A DNA stretch of 57,376 nt from JAHFUI01 sp041485905 (GCA_041485905.1 JBGPKK010000007.1:1-57376), one strand, 5' to 3'; shown: positions 47,976-57,271, numbered from the stretch's first letter. Notes: generated by a model from the letters alone, not told the origin. Made by a program: numbers and translations.

Positions 47976-50044
47976 TGGCACGCCGGCCCGCCCGAAAGAC
48001 TGCGTCCAAGCCCAATCCCTTCGTTACCGCTGCGGTGCCGGGCGGCCTCTGGTGGCGCGTGGCCATCATCCTGATCGCGGGCGTGCTGACATACGCCAAC
48101 AGCCTGTCCGGCGCCTTCATCCTCGACGACCAGGCGACCATCGTCGACAACCATCAGATCCGCGAGTGGTGGCGGCTCTCGAGCGTTCTGGTCCCCGAGT
48201 CCGACACGGCGATCGCAGGGCGGCCGCTGGTCAACCTCTCGTTCGCCATCAACTACGCGGTTGGAGGTCTGAACGTTCGCGGGTACCACGTCGTGAACAT
48301 CGCGATTCATCTGCTGTGCGGGCTGCTGGCGTTCGCGATCGTGTGGCGCACGCTCGAGCTGCCGCGCGTCCGCGCGCACCTTCCCGGATATTCGGTCAAC
48401 ATCGCGTTTGCCGTCGCGCTCCTCTGGACGGTCCATCCGCTCAACACCGAAGCCGTCGATTTCCTGACACAGCGGACCGAGTTGATGATGGCGCTGTTCT
48501 GTCTGCTGACGCTGTACGCCGCGATCCGCGCACTGGGATCCCCACGTGCGTGGCGATGGAGCGGCTTGGCGGTGTTGGCCTGCGGTCTTGGCATGGCGTG
48601 CAAAGAGTCGATGGCAACGGTACCGCTGCTCGTCGCGTTGTTCGACCGCGTGTACGTATTCGACTCGTCGAGACAGGCGCTCCGCTCAAGAAAGCGCTTG
48701 TACCTCGGTCTCGCGGGCACGTGGCTCGTGCTCGCCTGGTTGAACTGGTCCGGCCCACGCGCTGCGGTGGGAGGATTTGCGACTGGTGTATCGGTCTGGA
48801 CGTATCTCTTAAATCAGACCGTGATGATCGCGACGTACCTGCGTCTCACGATCTGGCCGCGATCGCTCGTCGTGTTCTATGGATGGCCGCTTCCCCTCAC
48901 ACTCCGCGATGTGCTGCCGTACGCGTCGTTAGTCGTCATCCTGCTGATGGCGACCATCGTCGCGATGCGGCGCGTCCCGATGCTCGGGTTTTTCGGCGCA
49001 TGGTTCTTCATCACGCTGGCGCCGACGTCGAGCGTCGTTCCGATCGCGACCGAAGTGGGCGCGGAACGGCGGATGTATCTCCCACTTCTCGCAGTCATCG
49101 CGCTCGTTGTCGTGAGCGCACGGCTGGTGTGGGGTCTGATCGAGCGACGGTTGGGAGAAGGTTTGCTCCTCCGTGTCCCCCGTGTCCTCCGTGGTGGAGA
49201 GGCGTTGGCGACGCTGGTGGTCTTTGCATTGGCCGGAACGCTCGCGGCAGGCAGCATCGCCAGAAATAGCGAGTACCAGTCGGCGCTCACGATAGCTCGA
49301 ACGGTCGTCGAGCGGCGACCGACCGCCGTCGCGCATCATATGTTGGCCGAACAATTGACGCTTGCGGGTCAGCATGACGAGGCAGTGCTGCATCTGCGCG
49401 AAGCCGTGCGGAGCGGCAATTCTCGAGCGGGGTATCTGCTCGGCATCGAGCTGTTCAACGCGGGAAAGCTGCAGGAAGCGGTCGATCAGCTCGACGCGTT
49501 CGTGCGCACGTCAGGGCGGGGTCTCTCCCCCCAGTGGCTCGAGCCCACCGCGGCGGAAGTCGTGTTCGCGAGGCTTGTGATGGCGAGGGCGCTGGCGATG
49601 CAGCGCAAGTGGCCGCAAGCGGCGGAGCAGGCGCAGATCGCGCTGGCCATGGCGCCAGCCAACCTGGATGCCCGCCTCCTGCTCGCCGACGCGTTGTTCC
49701 AACTGCAGCGCTACGAGGAGGCGGGCGCCAACTATCGCGAGTACCTCAATGCCCGGCCGGACAATGTGAACGCGCTGATCAACGGCGGGGTGGCGTTGAT
49801 TTCCCGCGGCCGACTCGACGATGCGATTGTGCTGTTCCGCCACGCGGTGGAGGTGCAGCCGAAGAGCCCAAGGCCTCGGCAGATTCTCGCGATGGCGCTC
49901 TTGGACCGCGGCGATTTCGACGGGGCCGCCGCGCAGGCGCGCGAGGGCCTGGCCCTGAGTGCGAACGATCCGGCGATGCGCGATCGACTCGGTCGCGCAC
50001 TCGCTGCGGCCCTCAGGGGAGCGGCGCAACGACCGAAATCGTAG
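47975..50044 (+). CDS. Membrane TPR protein resembling TMTC/PMT-type glycosyltransferases
   Basis: A 689-residue protein. Residues about 25-430 have around ten transmembrane helices with blocks typical of TMTC-like proteins: LTYANSLSGAFILDDQATIV with the DD pair of GT-C enzymes, AIAGRPLVNLSFAINYAVGG, YHVVNIAIHLLCGLLAF, LLWTVHPLNTEAVDFLTQR and GMACKESMATVPLL. Residues 450-680 are TPR repeats facing the outside. Eukaryotic TMTCs add O-mannose; bacterial relatives are mostly uncharacterised. It starts at GTG overlapping the amidohydrolase stop. A short CCGTGTCC repeat at 49169-49196 adds the segment RVPRVLRGGE between membrane and TPR parts. Confidence 0.8.
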   Translation: MARRPARKTASKPNPFVTAAVPGGLWWRVAIILIAGVLTYANSLSGAFILDDQATIVDNHQIREWWRLSSVLVPESDTAIAGRPLVNLSFAINYAVGGLNVRGYHVVNIAIHLLCGLLAFAIVWRTLELPRVRAHLPGYSVNIAFAVALLWTVHPLNTEAVDFLTQRTELMMALFCLLTLYAAIRALGSPRAWRWSGLAVLACGLGMACKESMATVPLLVALFDRVYVFDSSRQALRSRKRLYLGLAGTWLVLAWLNWSGPRAAVGGFATGVSVWTYLLNQTVMIATYLRLTIWPRSLVVFYGWPLPLTLRDVLPYASLVVILLMATIVAMRRVPMLGFFGAWFFITLAPTSSVVPIATEVGAERRMYLPLLAVIALVVVSARLVWGLIERRLGEGLLLRVPRVLRGGEALATLVVFALAGTLAAGSIARNSEYQSALTIARTVVERRPTAVAHHMLAEQLTLAGQHDEAVLHLREAVRSGNSRAGYLLGIELFNAGKLQEAVDQLDAFVRTSGRGLSPQWLEPTAAEVVFARLVMARALAMQRKWPQAAEQAQIALAMAPANLDARLLLADALFQLQRYEEAGANYREYLNARPDNVNALINGGVALISRGRLDDAIVLFRHAVEVQPKSPRPRQILAMALLDRGDFDGAAAQAREGLALSANDPAMRDRLGRALAAALRGAAQRPKS
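49169..49196. repeat. CTCCGTGTCCCCCGTGTCCTCCGTGG repeat read in frame
   Basis: Three CCGTG units inside the TMTC-like gene encode RVPRVLR at the junction between the last membrane helices and the TPR part. It resembles the widespread ACGGAGGACACGGAGG-type dispersed repeat. Confidence 0.55.
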
Positions 50045-50100
50045 CTGCCGAGCGAGGATGAACCTCAACTGCTCCTGGTGTTCGTCGTGAAGAGCGTCCG

Positions 50101-50748
50101 ATGCCAGAGCCGCCCGGCGTGATGGTCCCTCTCCCCAGCGACGAGATCCGCTCCTGGTTTGGAGAGATCGACATTTATCTCTTCGATCAGATCCTGAAGG
50201 GCCGCTTCGACGGCCGGGTCCGGATTCTCGACGCGGGCTGCGGAGACGGGCGGAACCTCGTCTACTTTCTCAGGCGCGGCTGTCAGGCATTCGGCGTCGA
50301 TCGCCATCCGGCAGCCATCGAGCAGGTGCGCGCGCTCGCAGCGAGGCTGAATCCCGAGCTGTTGTCGGAGAACTTTCAGGTTGGGGAGGTTGATGATCTG
50401 CCTTGGGGTGATGGGACGATGGATGCGGTGATTTGCAGCGCCGTGCTGCACTTTGCATCAGACGAGGAGCATTTTGCGTGCATGGTCCAGGAAGCGTGGC
50501 GAGTACTCGCGGCCGACGGGTTGTTCTTTGCGCGGCTGGCTTCGAGCATCGGTCTGGAGGGCCGCATCGGACCGGTGGGAGGGCAGCGTGTTCGTCTTCC
50601 CGACGGCACAGAGCGCTTCGTCGTAGACGAGGCGATGCTGCTCGACTGGACCCGGCGGCTTGGAGGTCACCTGCTGGATCCGATCAAGACCACGAATGTG
50701 CAGCAGCAGCGCTGCATGACGACGTGGTGTCTAAGAAAGCCGCGATAG
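50101..50748 (+). CDS. SAM-dependent methyltransferase (class I)
   Basis: A 215-residue Rossmann methyltransferase. Motif I is VRILDAGCGDGRNLVYFL (about 40-57), the acidic end of strand 2 is FGVDRHP, motif II/III is DLPWGDGTMDAVICSAVLHF, and the post-motif is AWRVLAADGLFFARLA. This is the methyltransferase-11 type. The C-terminal WTRRLGGHLLDPIKTTNVQQ closes the sheet. Cytoplasmic; the methyl acceptor is unknown. Its stop overlaps the GTG start of the YaeQ gene by one base, indicating an operon with YaeQ and the glutathione transferase. Confidence 0.87.
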   Translation: MPEPPGVMVPLPSDEIRSWFGEIDIYLFDQILKGRFDGRVRILDAGCGDGRNLVYFLRRGCQAFGVDRHPAAIEQVRALAARLNPELLSENFQVGEVDDLPWGDGTMDAVICSAVLHFASDEEHFACMVQEAWRVLAADGLFFARLASSIGLEGRIGPVGGQRVRLPDGTERFVVDEAMLLDWTRRLGGHLLDPIKTTNVQQQRCMTTWCLRKPR

Positions 50749-51293
50749 TGGCGCTCACCGCAACGATCTACAACTTCGACGTCGAGCTGGCCGACGCCGA
50801 CCGATCGGTCTACGAATCGTTGGCGCTGCGCGTGGCCCGACACCCGTCGGAATCGGAAGAGTACCTGCTGACGCGTGTGCTCGCCTACATGCTGGAGTTC
50901 ACCGACGGCATCGCGTTCTCGTCGGGACTCTCGGAGCCTGAGGAGCCCACCATTTCGGTGCGTGACCTGACCGGCAAGATTCAGGCGTGGATTGACATCG
51001 GAACTCCCGACGCCGCGCGGCTTCACAAGGCGTCAAAGGCGGCTCCGCGCGTGGCGGTGTATACCCATAAGAATCCTGGCCAGTTCATGAGCCGGCTCGC
51101 CGGCGAACGGATTCACCGGGCGGAGGCGCTCGAGTTGTACGCCATCGATCCGGCGCTGATCGGCGCGCTCGCCGCACGACTCGAACGGCGCATGGCGTTC
51201 AGCCTGTCGATCGCCGGCCGCGAGCTCTTTCTGTCCATTGGTACGGACACACTCACGGGGGCCATTGTGCGATACCCTGTCGATCGGCGATGA
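50748..51293 (+). CDS. yaeQ: YaeQ-family protein
   Basis: A 181-residue protein matching YaeQ along its length: ALTATIYNFDVELADADRSV, then YESLALRVARHPSESEEYLL and TRVLAYMLEFTDGIAFSSGL, with EEPTISVRDLTGKIQAWIDI in the core. YaeQ has a PD-(D/E)xK nuclease-like fold but no established nuclease activity; it was once thought to suppress loss of RfaH. The start is a GTG overlapping the methyltransferase stop (TAGTG); an upstream in-frame extension lies inside that gene and is not conserved. The stop overlaps the next ATG (ATGA). Cytoplasmic. Confidence 0.88.
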   Translation: MALTATIYNFDVELADADRSVYESLALRVARHPSESEEYLLTRVLAYMLEFTDGIAFSSGLSEPEEPTISVRDLTGKIQAWIDIGTPDAARLHKASKAAPRVAVYTHKNPGQFMSRLAGERIHRAEALELYAIDPALIGALAARLERRMAFSLSIAGRELFLSIGTDTLTGAIVRYPVDRR

Positions 51294-52237
51294 CTGTGAA
51301 GGGGCAGTTTCCGGCCGAGACGAGCGTGGACGGCGCGTTTGTCCGACAGAAGTACTCGATTCGCGACCGCATCACCGCTGACGGCTCCTCCGGCTTTCCG
51401 GCCGAACCCGGCCGTTACCACTTGTACGTCTCGCTCGCGTGCCCGTGGGCGCAGCGGGCCATCATCGTCCGCGGACTGCTCGGGTTGGAGCGGGTCGTGT
51501 CGATGTCGGTCGTCGATCCGATCCGCGACGAGCGGGGCTGGGCGTTTCGCGAGGGCCGCGGCCACGGCCCCGATCCGATCTGCGGGTTTGGGTTCCTGTC
51601 GGAAGCTTATCTACGGACCGATCCGTCCTTCACCGGCCGCTATACCGTGCCGTGCATCTGGGACCGGGTGACCGGCCGGCTCGTCACCAACAACTACGCC
51701 GACATCACGATCGACTTCGAGACCGAGTTCACCACCTTCCACAAGCCCGGCGCGCCCGCTCTCTACCCCGAGCGCCTGCGTGCGGACATCGACGCCGTTA
51801 ACGCCGTGATCTACGAAGACATCAACAACGGCGTTTACAAGGCGGGCTTTGCGGCTTCACAGGCGGCGTACGAGTCGGCAGTGGACGCGTTGTTCGCGCG
51901 ATTGGATTGGGTGGAGGCGCGGCTTGCGCGGCAGCGATACCTCGTCGGCGACCAGCTGACTGAAGCCGACATCCGGCTGTTCACCACGCTGGTGCGGTTC
52001 GACGCCGTGTACGTCGGCCACTTCAAATGCAACCTGCGCCGAATCGTGGATTATCCCAACCTGTGGGGTTACGCGCGCGACCTGTATCAACGTCCGGGTT
52101 TCGGCGAGACCGTGAACGTCGATCACATCAAGCGCCACTACTACATGACGCACGACCATATCAATCCAACCCGCATCGTGCCCAAAGGTCCCATCGTCGA
52201 CTGGATGGCGCCGCACGAACGGGGCCTGCTCAGCTGA
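51290..52237 (+). CDS. Glutathionyl-hydroquinone reductase (xi-class glutathione transferase)
   Basis: A 315-residue enzyme of the YqjG/ECM4/PcpF class. The thioredoxin-like domain has LYVSLACPWAQRAIIVRGLL with catalytic Cys51. Family blocks are VSMSVVDPIRDERGWAF, YTVPCIWDRVTGRLVTNNYA and VYEDINNGVYKAGFA-like (IYEDINNGVYKAGFA). The helical domain has YLVGDQLTEADIRLFTTLVR and FDAVYVGHFKCNLRRI. These enzymes reduce glutathionyl-hydroquinones, releasing the quinol and forming a disulfide with glutathione. Third gene of the methyltransferase-YaeQ operon, starting at an ATGA overlap. Confidence 0.92.
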   Translation: MTVKGQFPAETSVDGAFVRQKYSIRDRITADGSSGFPAEPGRYHLYVSLACPWAQRAIIVRGLLGLERVVSMSVVDPIRDERGWAFREGRGHGPDPICGFGFLSEAYLRTDPSFTGRYTVPCIWDRVTGRLVTNNYADITIDFETEFTTFHKPGAPALYPERLRADIDAVNAVIYEDINNGVYKAGFAASQAAYESAVDALFARLDWVEARLARQRYLVGDQLTEADIRLFTTLVRFDAVYVGHFKCNLRRIVDYPNLWGYARDLYQRPGFGETVNVDHIKRHYYMTHDHINPTRIVPKGPIVDWMAPHERGLLS

Positions 52238-52240
52238 CGC

Positions 52241-53623
52241 TCACGATTTCGATGTCGCTGCCATCGACACGAAACTGGCCTCGGCGCCGCACGCGGTAAT
52301 CTGGTCGGCCATTCCCAGCGCCCAGCTCTTGTCGTACCAATAGGCGACCCTCGTATTGCGGGTCGACATCGCGGGTTTCTCCTGGGCGGGCGTGCGATCC
52401 CCCTGCAAGCTATCGTTGAACGCCTTCGTCAGGCACGACACCGTGGACTGAGACGCCGGATTCCACGTGGCTTTCACGTAGTACCGATCCCCTTGAGCGG
52501 ATCCGGTCGGGCGCAGGTTCTGGACCTTCCTGCCCGACGCGACATTCGACCGAAGCTGCTGCAGGTTCGACGTCTCGCCGGTCTGGGAGAGGACGCGTGA
52601 GGCGTCGGCCGGATCCATTCTGTACAGAATCTGTTCGCCGCGGGCGCGAGCGCTCTCGTTTGTAGTCCGCAGCGCCTCCGCGAGCTTTCGATCGACGTTC
52701 CACGTGTCGAGGAGGTGTCGCGCTCTGTACGCCAGCTCGCGGTCGCTGTGGCGCGACAGATCGATCAGCGTGATTGTGAGCGGCTCCTTTCCCGAGCCTG
52801 GAAAGAAGATGGAGGGTGCCGCCGTGCGTTCCAGCGTCGCGAGCGCATCGAGCTTGGCGCCGACCGAGCTGCGCTCGTTCTGCAGCGTCGGGACGGTGAT
52901 CTTCTCGAGTTGGAAGGCCGGGTCGATCCTCGACTGCACGGCGCCCTGTGACTGCTCGGCCGCGGACCTCTCTTCCTCGGCGGCGTAGACGATCGGGACC
53001 AGCAACCGCGCGTGGCGCGGTTCGGGCGCAGACTTGTACCGCCGCAGCTCGGTGGCGTGCTTCTCGTCATTCCATTGGATCTCGAACCTGGGGCCCTCGC
53101 CCTTGACGAACGGAATCTCGAAGGTGTCCACGTGGCCGTCGCCTTTGGAGAACCTCAACACGAAAGAGTCGCCATCCGAGAACGGCCGGGACGAGATGGC
53201 CACGAACTGCTCGTCGCGGATGCCTGGCGCCCTGTCGTCAATCCTTGACGCAATGACTTCCCTTCGAAACAGGGTGGACGAGGCGACGTGCTCGTATTCC
53301 TTGAGTCCGCTGATCTCGCCCTGATAGACGAAGGTCCGCTGGTGGGACCACCATGCGACGGACGCGAGGAGCACGAGGACGACGCCCACGCCGAACGATG
53401 CGATGAGAATCCAGCGATTCGTCGCGCGTTCTTTGGCCGTGGCGTGCGCGTCCTGCGAGACCGCGCGGTAGTTGTTGTAGGCCCAGCGGCTGACGAACAG
53501 GATGAACAGCAGGGCAAACAGGAACGGGCCGTACTGGTACGCGAGCTCGACGAGCTGGCGCAGGCTGTCTCCGGTGGGAATGTCGTCCGCGAACACGGAG
53601 GTGAGCAGAACAGGCTCAGGCAT
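52241..53623 (-). CDS. Unrecognised membrane protein with two N-terminal helices
   Basis: A 460-residue protein I do not recognise. Two hydrophobic helices lie near the N-terminus (YGPFLFALLFILFVSRW and WILIASFGVGVVLVLLASVA). A large region of about 340 residues follows, probably outside, with GEISGLKEYEHVASSTLFRR and FSDGDSFVLRFSKGDGHVDT. There is a helical middle part (LDALATLERTAAPSIFFPGS, LAYRARHLLDTWNVDRKLAE) where repeats of HEAT-like length are possible. The end has AYWYDKSWALGMADQITACG, suggesting a small alpha/beta module. It is convergent with the glutathione transferase gene and alone on its strand. No function is proposed. Confidence 0.7.
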   Translation of the reverse strand: MPEPVLLTSVFADDIPTGDSLRQLVELAYQYGPFLFALLFILFVSRWAYNNYRAVSQDAHATAKERATNRWILIASFGVGVVLVLLASVAWWSHQRTFVYQGEISGLKEYEHVASSTLFRREVIASRIDDRAPGIRDEQFVAISSRPFSDGDSFVLRFSKGDGHVDTFEIPFVKGEGPRFEIQWNDEKHATELRRYKSAPEPRHARLLVPIVYAAEEERSAAEQSQGAVQSRIDPAFQLEKITVPTLQNERSSVGAKLDALATLERTAAPSIFFPGSGKEPLTITLIDLSRHSDRELAYRARHLLDTWNVDRKLAEALRTTNESARARGEQILYRMDPADASRVLSQTGETSNLQQLRSNVASGRKVQNLRPTGSAQGDRYYVKATWNPASQSTVSCLTKAFNDSLQGDRTPAQEKPAMSTRNTRVAYWYDKSWALGMADQITACGAEASFVSMAATSKS

Positions 53624-53770
53624 GATGCACCTTCCTAGTCAGTCGGGGGATTGCCATACATGCTGCACCGGAAGTGAGCGTCTGGGACGAAGAAATCGAA
53701 CAGGCCAGCCTGTTGGCCAGAACGGCCAGAAAACTGGCCGGGGCAGGGGACGGGAGTTTCGGCCCGCTCT

Positions 53771-55927
53771 CTATGCGGTTCCGCGAAGCTGCTCGGCGCG
53801 AATCGGCAGCTTGTAGATCCGCTTGCCGGTTACCGCCGCGATGGCGTTGACGAGCGCGCCCGCCGCGACGGCGGTGCTCGGTTCGCCGATGCCCCCGGGC
53901 GTCTCGGCGCTCGCGACGATGTGCGTCTCGATTTCGGGCGCTTCGTTGTGCCGGATCATCTGGTAGTCGTTGAAGTGGCGCTGCACGACGCGGCCGTTCT
54001 GGATCGTAATCTCGCCCTTCAGTGCTGCGGTCAGGCCGTAGATCGTTCCGCCTTCCATCTGCGCCTTGATCGTGTCGGGGTTGATCACCCATCCGGTATC
54101 GACCGCGCACCAGACCTTGTGGACCTTCACGGCGCCGTTGGTTACCGAGACTTCCGCCACCTCGCCGACGATCGTGCCGAAGCATTCCATCACGGCGATG
54201 CCGCGCGCCCGTCCCTGCGGCAGCGGCTTGCCCCACCCGGACTTCTCGGCGACGAGCTCGAGCACGGCCTTGTGACGCGGATGTTTGGCGAGGCGCTTCC
54301 GCCGGAACTCGAACGGATCCTCGCCGGCCGTCGCGGCCATCTCGTCGATGAAGGCTTCGACGACGAAGCCGTTGACAGAGGCGCCGACCGAGCGCCAGAA
54401 CCCGAACGGGATGCCGGGATCGGTTTCCGTGTACTCGACCCTGATGTTCGGGATGTCGTACGGCAGATTCGCAGAACCGTCCAGCGAGATGAAGTCGACG
54501 CCGTTTGGAGGCAGGCCGCCGATCCGCTTCATCAGCGACTGTTGCACCATGCGCTGCATGAAGGCGACCGGTTTGCCCGAGGCGTCGGCTGCCGCCCACA
54601 TCCGCACGTAGGTCACGGGACGATAGAAGTCGTGCTGCATGTCGTCTTCGCGCGTCCAGACGACCTTCACCGGCTTGCCGACGGCTTTCGACGCTTCGAC
54701 GGCGTCGGTGACGAAGTCGCCTTCGCCGCGGCGGCCGAACCCACCACCGAGATACGTCGTGAAGATGTGGACCCTGTCCGCCGGCAGGCCGCTGGCGGCG
54801 ATGGCGGCCTGATGTGACGCGGTCTGACCCTGCGTCGGCGCCCACACGTCGCACCGATCCGCGCCGACGTCGGCCGTGCAGTTCATGGGCTCCATGCAGG
54901 CGTGCGCCAGGAACGGCACTTCGTAGACGCGCTCGAACGACTTGGCCGCGTCTTTCATCGCCGCGGCGGTGTCGCCGTCGTTGCGCGCGACCTTGCCGGG
55001 CTGTTCCGCGAGCCGCGCGTACTTCTTCGTGATGTCGGCGCTGTTCAACGTCGCGAGCGCGCCTTCATCCCACTTGACCTCGAGTGCCTGCGCCCCCTTC
55101 GACGCGGCCCAGTAGTTGTCGGCGACGACGGCGACGCCGCTGCTGATGGCGACCACGTTGCGGACACCAGGGACGGCCTTCGCCTTGCCGGCGTTGAAGC
55201 TCGCCATCTTGCCGCCGAACACCGGACACTTGACGACGCGCGCGATGAGCATGCCGGGACGCTTCACGTCGAGGCCGAATTCCGCCTCGCCGTTGACCTT
55301 CCCGGGAATGTCGAGCCGCGGCAGCGACTGTCCCAGAACCTTGAAGTCCTTCGGATCCTTGAGCGCGACGCTCTTCGGCACCGGCAGCGCGGCCGCCTTG
55401 TCCACGAGCGCGCCGTACTTCAAGCGCCGGCCGGTGGCCTTGTGAACGACCTCGCCTCTTTCCGTGGTGAGACTGTTCGCGGGGACGCTCCAGGTCTCGG
55501 CGGCGGCGGTGATGAGCATCGTGCGCGCGGTCGCGCCGGACTCGCGCAGTACCTTCCACATGCCGCGGACGCTGTTGCTGCCGGCCGTCAGTTGCTGGCC
55601 GCCGAAGTTCGGGTTGCCGTACTTGGGATCGGCCGGCGCCCACTCGATCCTGATCTTGTTCCAGTCGATGTCGAGCTCTTCGGCGACGAGCATCGGCATC
55701 GACGTCATCACGCCCTGGCCCATTTCGAGCATCGTGAGGGTCATCGTGACGCTGTCGTCCGCCGCGATCTTCACCCAGATGTTCGGCTCGAAGAGACCGG
55801 CGGCAAGGCCGACCGTGCCGCTCGCGTCGGTCAAGCCGGGAAGGTAGCCACCGATAATCAGGCCGCCGCCGGCGGCCGCACTGACCTTGAGGAACGTTCG
55901 TCTGTCGAGCGTTGACGTGGTGGCCAT
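53771..55927 (-). CDS. Molybdenum hydroxylase large subunit, IorB-type (xanthine dehydrogenase family)
   Basis: A 718-residue Tat-exported enzyme (DRRTFLKVSAAAGGG). It has the duplicated aldehyde-oxidase layout of IorB-like subunits: EPNIWVKIAADDSVTMTLTM with LEMGQGVMTSMPMLVAEEL, HACMEPMNCTADVGADRCDV, TYLGGGFGRRGEGDFVTDAV, PFGFWRSVGASVNGFVVEAF, and the catalytic glutamate in ETPGGIGEPSTAVAAGALVN. The molybdenum cofactor hydroxylates aldehydes or N-heterocycles, with electrons passing to the [2Fe-2S] subunit. The FeS gene lies 77 bases upstream on the same strand. No FAD subunit is present, as in isoquinoline oxidoreductase; the acceptor may be a cytochrome. Substrate unknown. Confidence 0.92.
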   Translation of the reverse strand: MATTSTLDRRTFLKVSAAAGGGLIIGGYLPGLTDASGTVGLAAGLFEPNIWVKIAADDSVTMTLTMLEMGQGVMTSMPMLVAEELDIDWNKIRIEWAPADPKYGNPNFGGQQLTAGSNSVRGMWKVLRESGATARTMLITAAAETWSVPANSLTTERGEVVHKATGRRLKYGALVDKAAALPVPKSVALKDPKDFKVLGQSLPRLDIPGKVNGEAEFGLDVKRPGMLIARVVKCPVFGGKMASFNAGKAKAVPGVRNVVAISSGVAVVADNYWAASKGAQALEVKWDEGALATLNSADITKKYARLAEQPGKVARNDGDTAAAMKDAAKSFERVYEVPFLAHACMEPMNCTADVGADRCDVWAPTQGQTASHQAAIAASGLPADRVHIFTTYLGGGFGRRGEGDFVTDAVEASKAVGKPVKVVWTREDDMQHDFYRPVTYVRMWAAADASGKPVAFMQRMVQQSLMKRIGGLPPNGVDFISLDGSANLPYDIPNIRVEYTETDPGIPFGFWRSVGASVNGFVVEAFIDEMAATAGEDPFEFRRKRLAKHPRHKAVLELVAEKSGWGKPLPQGRARGIAVMECFGTIVGEVAEVSVTNGAVKVHKVWCAVDTGWVINPDTIKAQMEGGTIYGLTAALKGEITIQNGRVVQRHFNDYQMIRHNEAPEIETHIVASAETPGGIGEPSTAVAAGALVNAIAAVTGKRIYKLPIRAEQLRGTA

Positions 55928-56004
55928 GTGACGCCTCCATCAGGCTGCTGTCGCAGCCTGAAGTGAGAACTCAAAACTCAGAACTGAAAAACCGACTTCA
56001 ACCT

Positions 56005-56454
56005 TCAGGCTTGCGCCGCGCGGTGAATCGCGCGGCGGATGCGTTGATACGTGCCGCACCGGCAGATGTTGCCCGACATGGCGGCGTCAATGTCTGCGTC
56101 GGTCGGCTTCGGGGTCTTGGCGAGCAGCGCGGCCGCGGTCATCAGCTGGCCCGACTGGCAGTAGCCGCACTGAGGCACCTGCTCGGCAATCCACGCCACC
56201 TGCAGCGCGTGGCTCGCGTCCGGCGAGAGGCCTTCAATCGTCGTCACCTTCTTGGCGCCGACGCTCGAGACCGGTGTCACGCAGGAGCGAGTCGGCTGCC
56301 CATCGAGATGGACGGTGCAAGCGCCGCACTGCGACAGGCCGCAGCCGAATTTCGTGCCGGTCAACCCGATGGTGTCGCGGATGACCCAAAGCAAGGGCAT
56401 GTCCGAGGCGACGTCGACGTCGTGCCTCTTGCCGTTCACGGTCAGGGAAACCAT
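56005..56454 (-). CDS. [2Fe-2S] subunit of molybdenum hydroxylase, IorA-type
   Basis: A 149-residue iron-sulfur subunit. The plant-ferredoxin-type cluster is held by CGLSQCGACTVHLDGQPTRSC (about 38-58) and the second, molybdopterin-proximal cluster by CGYCQSGQLM and CRCGTYQRIRRAI. It carries electrons from the Mo site of the large subunit to an outside acceptor. It precedes and is probably co-transcribed with the large subunit. It has no signal peptide, so it is likely exported bound to the Tat-signal-bearing partner. Confidence 0.92.
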   Translation of the reverse strand: MVSLTVNGKRHDVDVASDMPLLWVIRDTIGLTGTKFGCGLSQCGACTVHLDGQPTRSCVTPVSSVGAKKVTTIEGLSPDASHALQVAWIAEQVPQCGYCQSGQLMTAAALLAKTPKPTDADIDAAMSGNICRCGTYQRIRRAIHRAAQA

Positions 56455-56634
56455 GTCGATCTCCTATGTGAGATCCCTGTAGGGCTGAGGGCAAAGAGCA
56501 AAGAGCACAGGGTTCAGTTACAAAATTTACCGCAGTCGGGGTGGCGTAAGCTAGCGCGATGTTTGAAGGCTTCGCGGAGCATCGGCACGCCGGTGCGCCG
56601 GCACGGTCTTTTGCGAGTAACCGGCGGACGGTAA

Positions 56635-56654
56635 CGCAGGACTTGAATCCTGCG
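56635..56654. repeat. Palindrome CGCAGGACTTGAATCCTGCG
   Basis: A 7-bp stem with CTTGAA loop in the divergent spacer between the iron-sulfur subunit and the nitroreductase gene. It has the same layout as GGACGGTCTGAAGACCGTCC at 35740-35759 and probably belongs to the dispersed hairpin class. Confidence 0.6.
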
Positions 56655-56677
56655 CCACATTAGGTGAGGGGTTGTTG

Positions 56678-57271
56678 ATGGCTGTTCTCGATGACGCGGC
56701 GCTAGAACTGTTGTTCCTGAACGCGCGAACCTATCGCCACTGGGTGGACCGGCCCGTCGAGGATACGCTCCTCGGTCGCGTCTACGATCTGGCGCGCTGG
56801 CCGCCGACCTCGGCCAACTCCACGCCCATGCGCCTGGTGTTCATCAAGAGCAGGGAAGCGAAGGAGCGACTGCGGCCGGCGCTTGACGCCGGCAACGTCG
56901 AACAGACCATGATGGCGCCGGTCACGGCTGTCGTGGCTTACGACACGCAATTCTTCGAAGCGATGTCCACATTCGGGCTTGCGCGGCCCGAGATGGCCGC
57001 GCGGTTTGCTGCGGCGCCGGAAGCTGTCCGCGAGCGCCTTGCCTTTCAGGGCGGTACGCTGCAGGGCGGATATCTGATGCTCGCTGCGCGGGCCCTGGGC
57101 CTCGACTGTGGCCCGATGGGAGGCTTCGACCGGGCCAAAGTTGATGCGGCGTTTTTTACAGATGGCCGGTGGAAATCCAACTTCCTCCTCAACCTCGGCT
57201 ACGGCGATCCGTCAACGCTGCGGCCTCGCGCGCCACGCCTCGACTTCGACGAAGCGTGTCGAATCGAGTGA
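56678..57271 (+). CDS. RutE/HadB-like nitroreductase (malonic semialdehyde reductase family)
   Basis: A 197-residue FMN-dependent nitroreductase-fold protein very close to RutE in its blocks: FLNARTYRHWVDRPV, LARWPPTSANSTPMRLVFIK, EQTMMAPVTAVVAYDTQFFE, LQGGYLMLAARALGLDCGPM and WKSNFLLNLGYGDPS. RutE reduces malonic semialdehyde to 3-hydroxypropionate in pyrimidine breakdown. No other rut genes are in the window, so the substrate here is uncertain. The ATG at 56678 is preferred over the two TTG codons directly before it; GTGAGGGG lies just upstream. Cytoplasmic. Confidence 0.86.
   Translation: MAVLDDAALELLFLNARTYRHWVDRPVEDTLLGRVYDLARWPPTSANSTPMRLVFIKSREAKERLRPALDAGNVEQTMMAPVTAVVAYDTQFFEAMSTFGLARPEMAARFAAAPEAVRERLAFQGGTLQGGYLMLAARALGLDCGPMGGFDRAKVDAAFFTDGRWKSNFLLNLGYGDPSTLRPRAPRLDFDEACRIE

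Noticed and set aside
50433..50747. Upstream extension of the YaeQ frame
   Set aside because: It lies within the methyltransferase gene in another frame; YaeQ similarity starts at the GTG at 50748.
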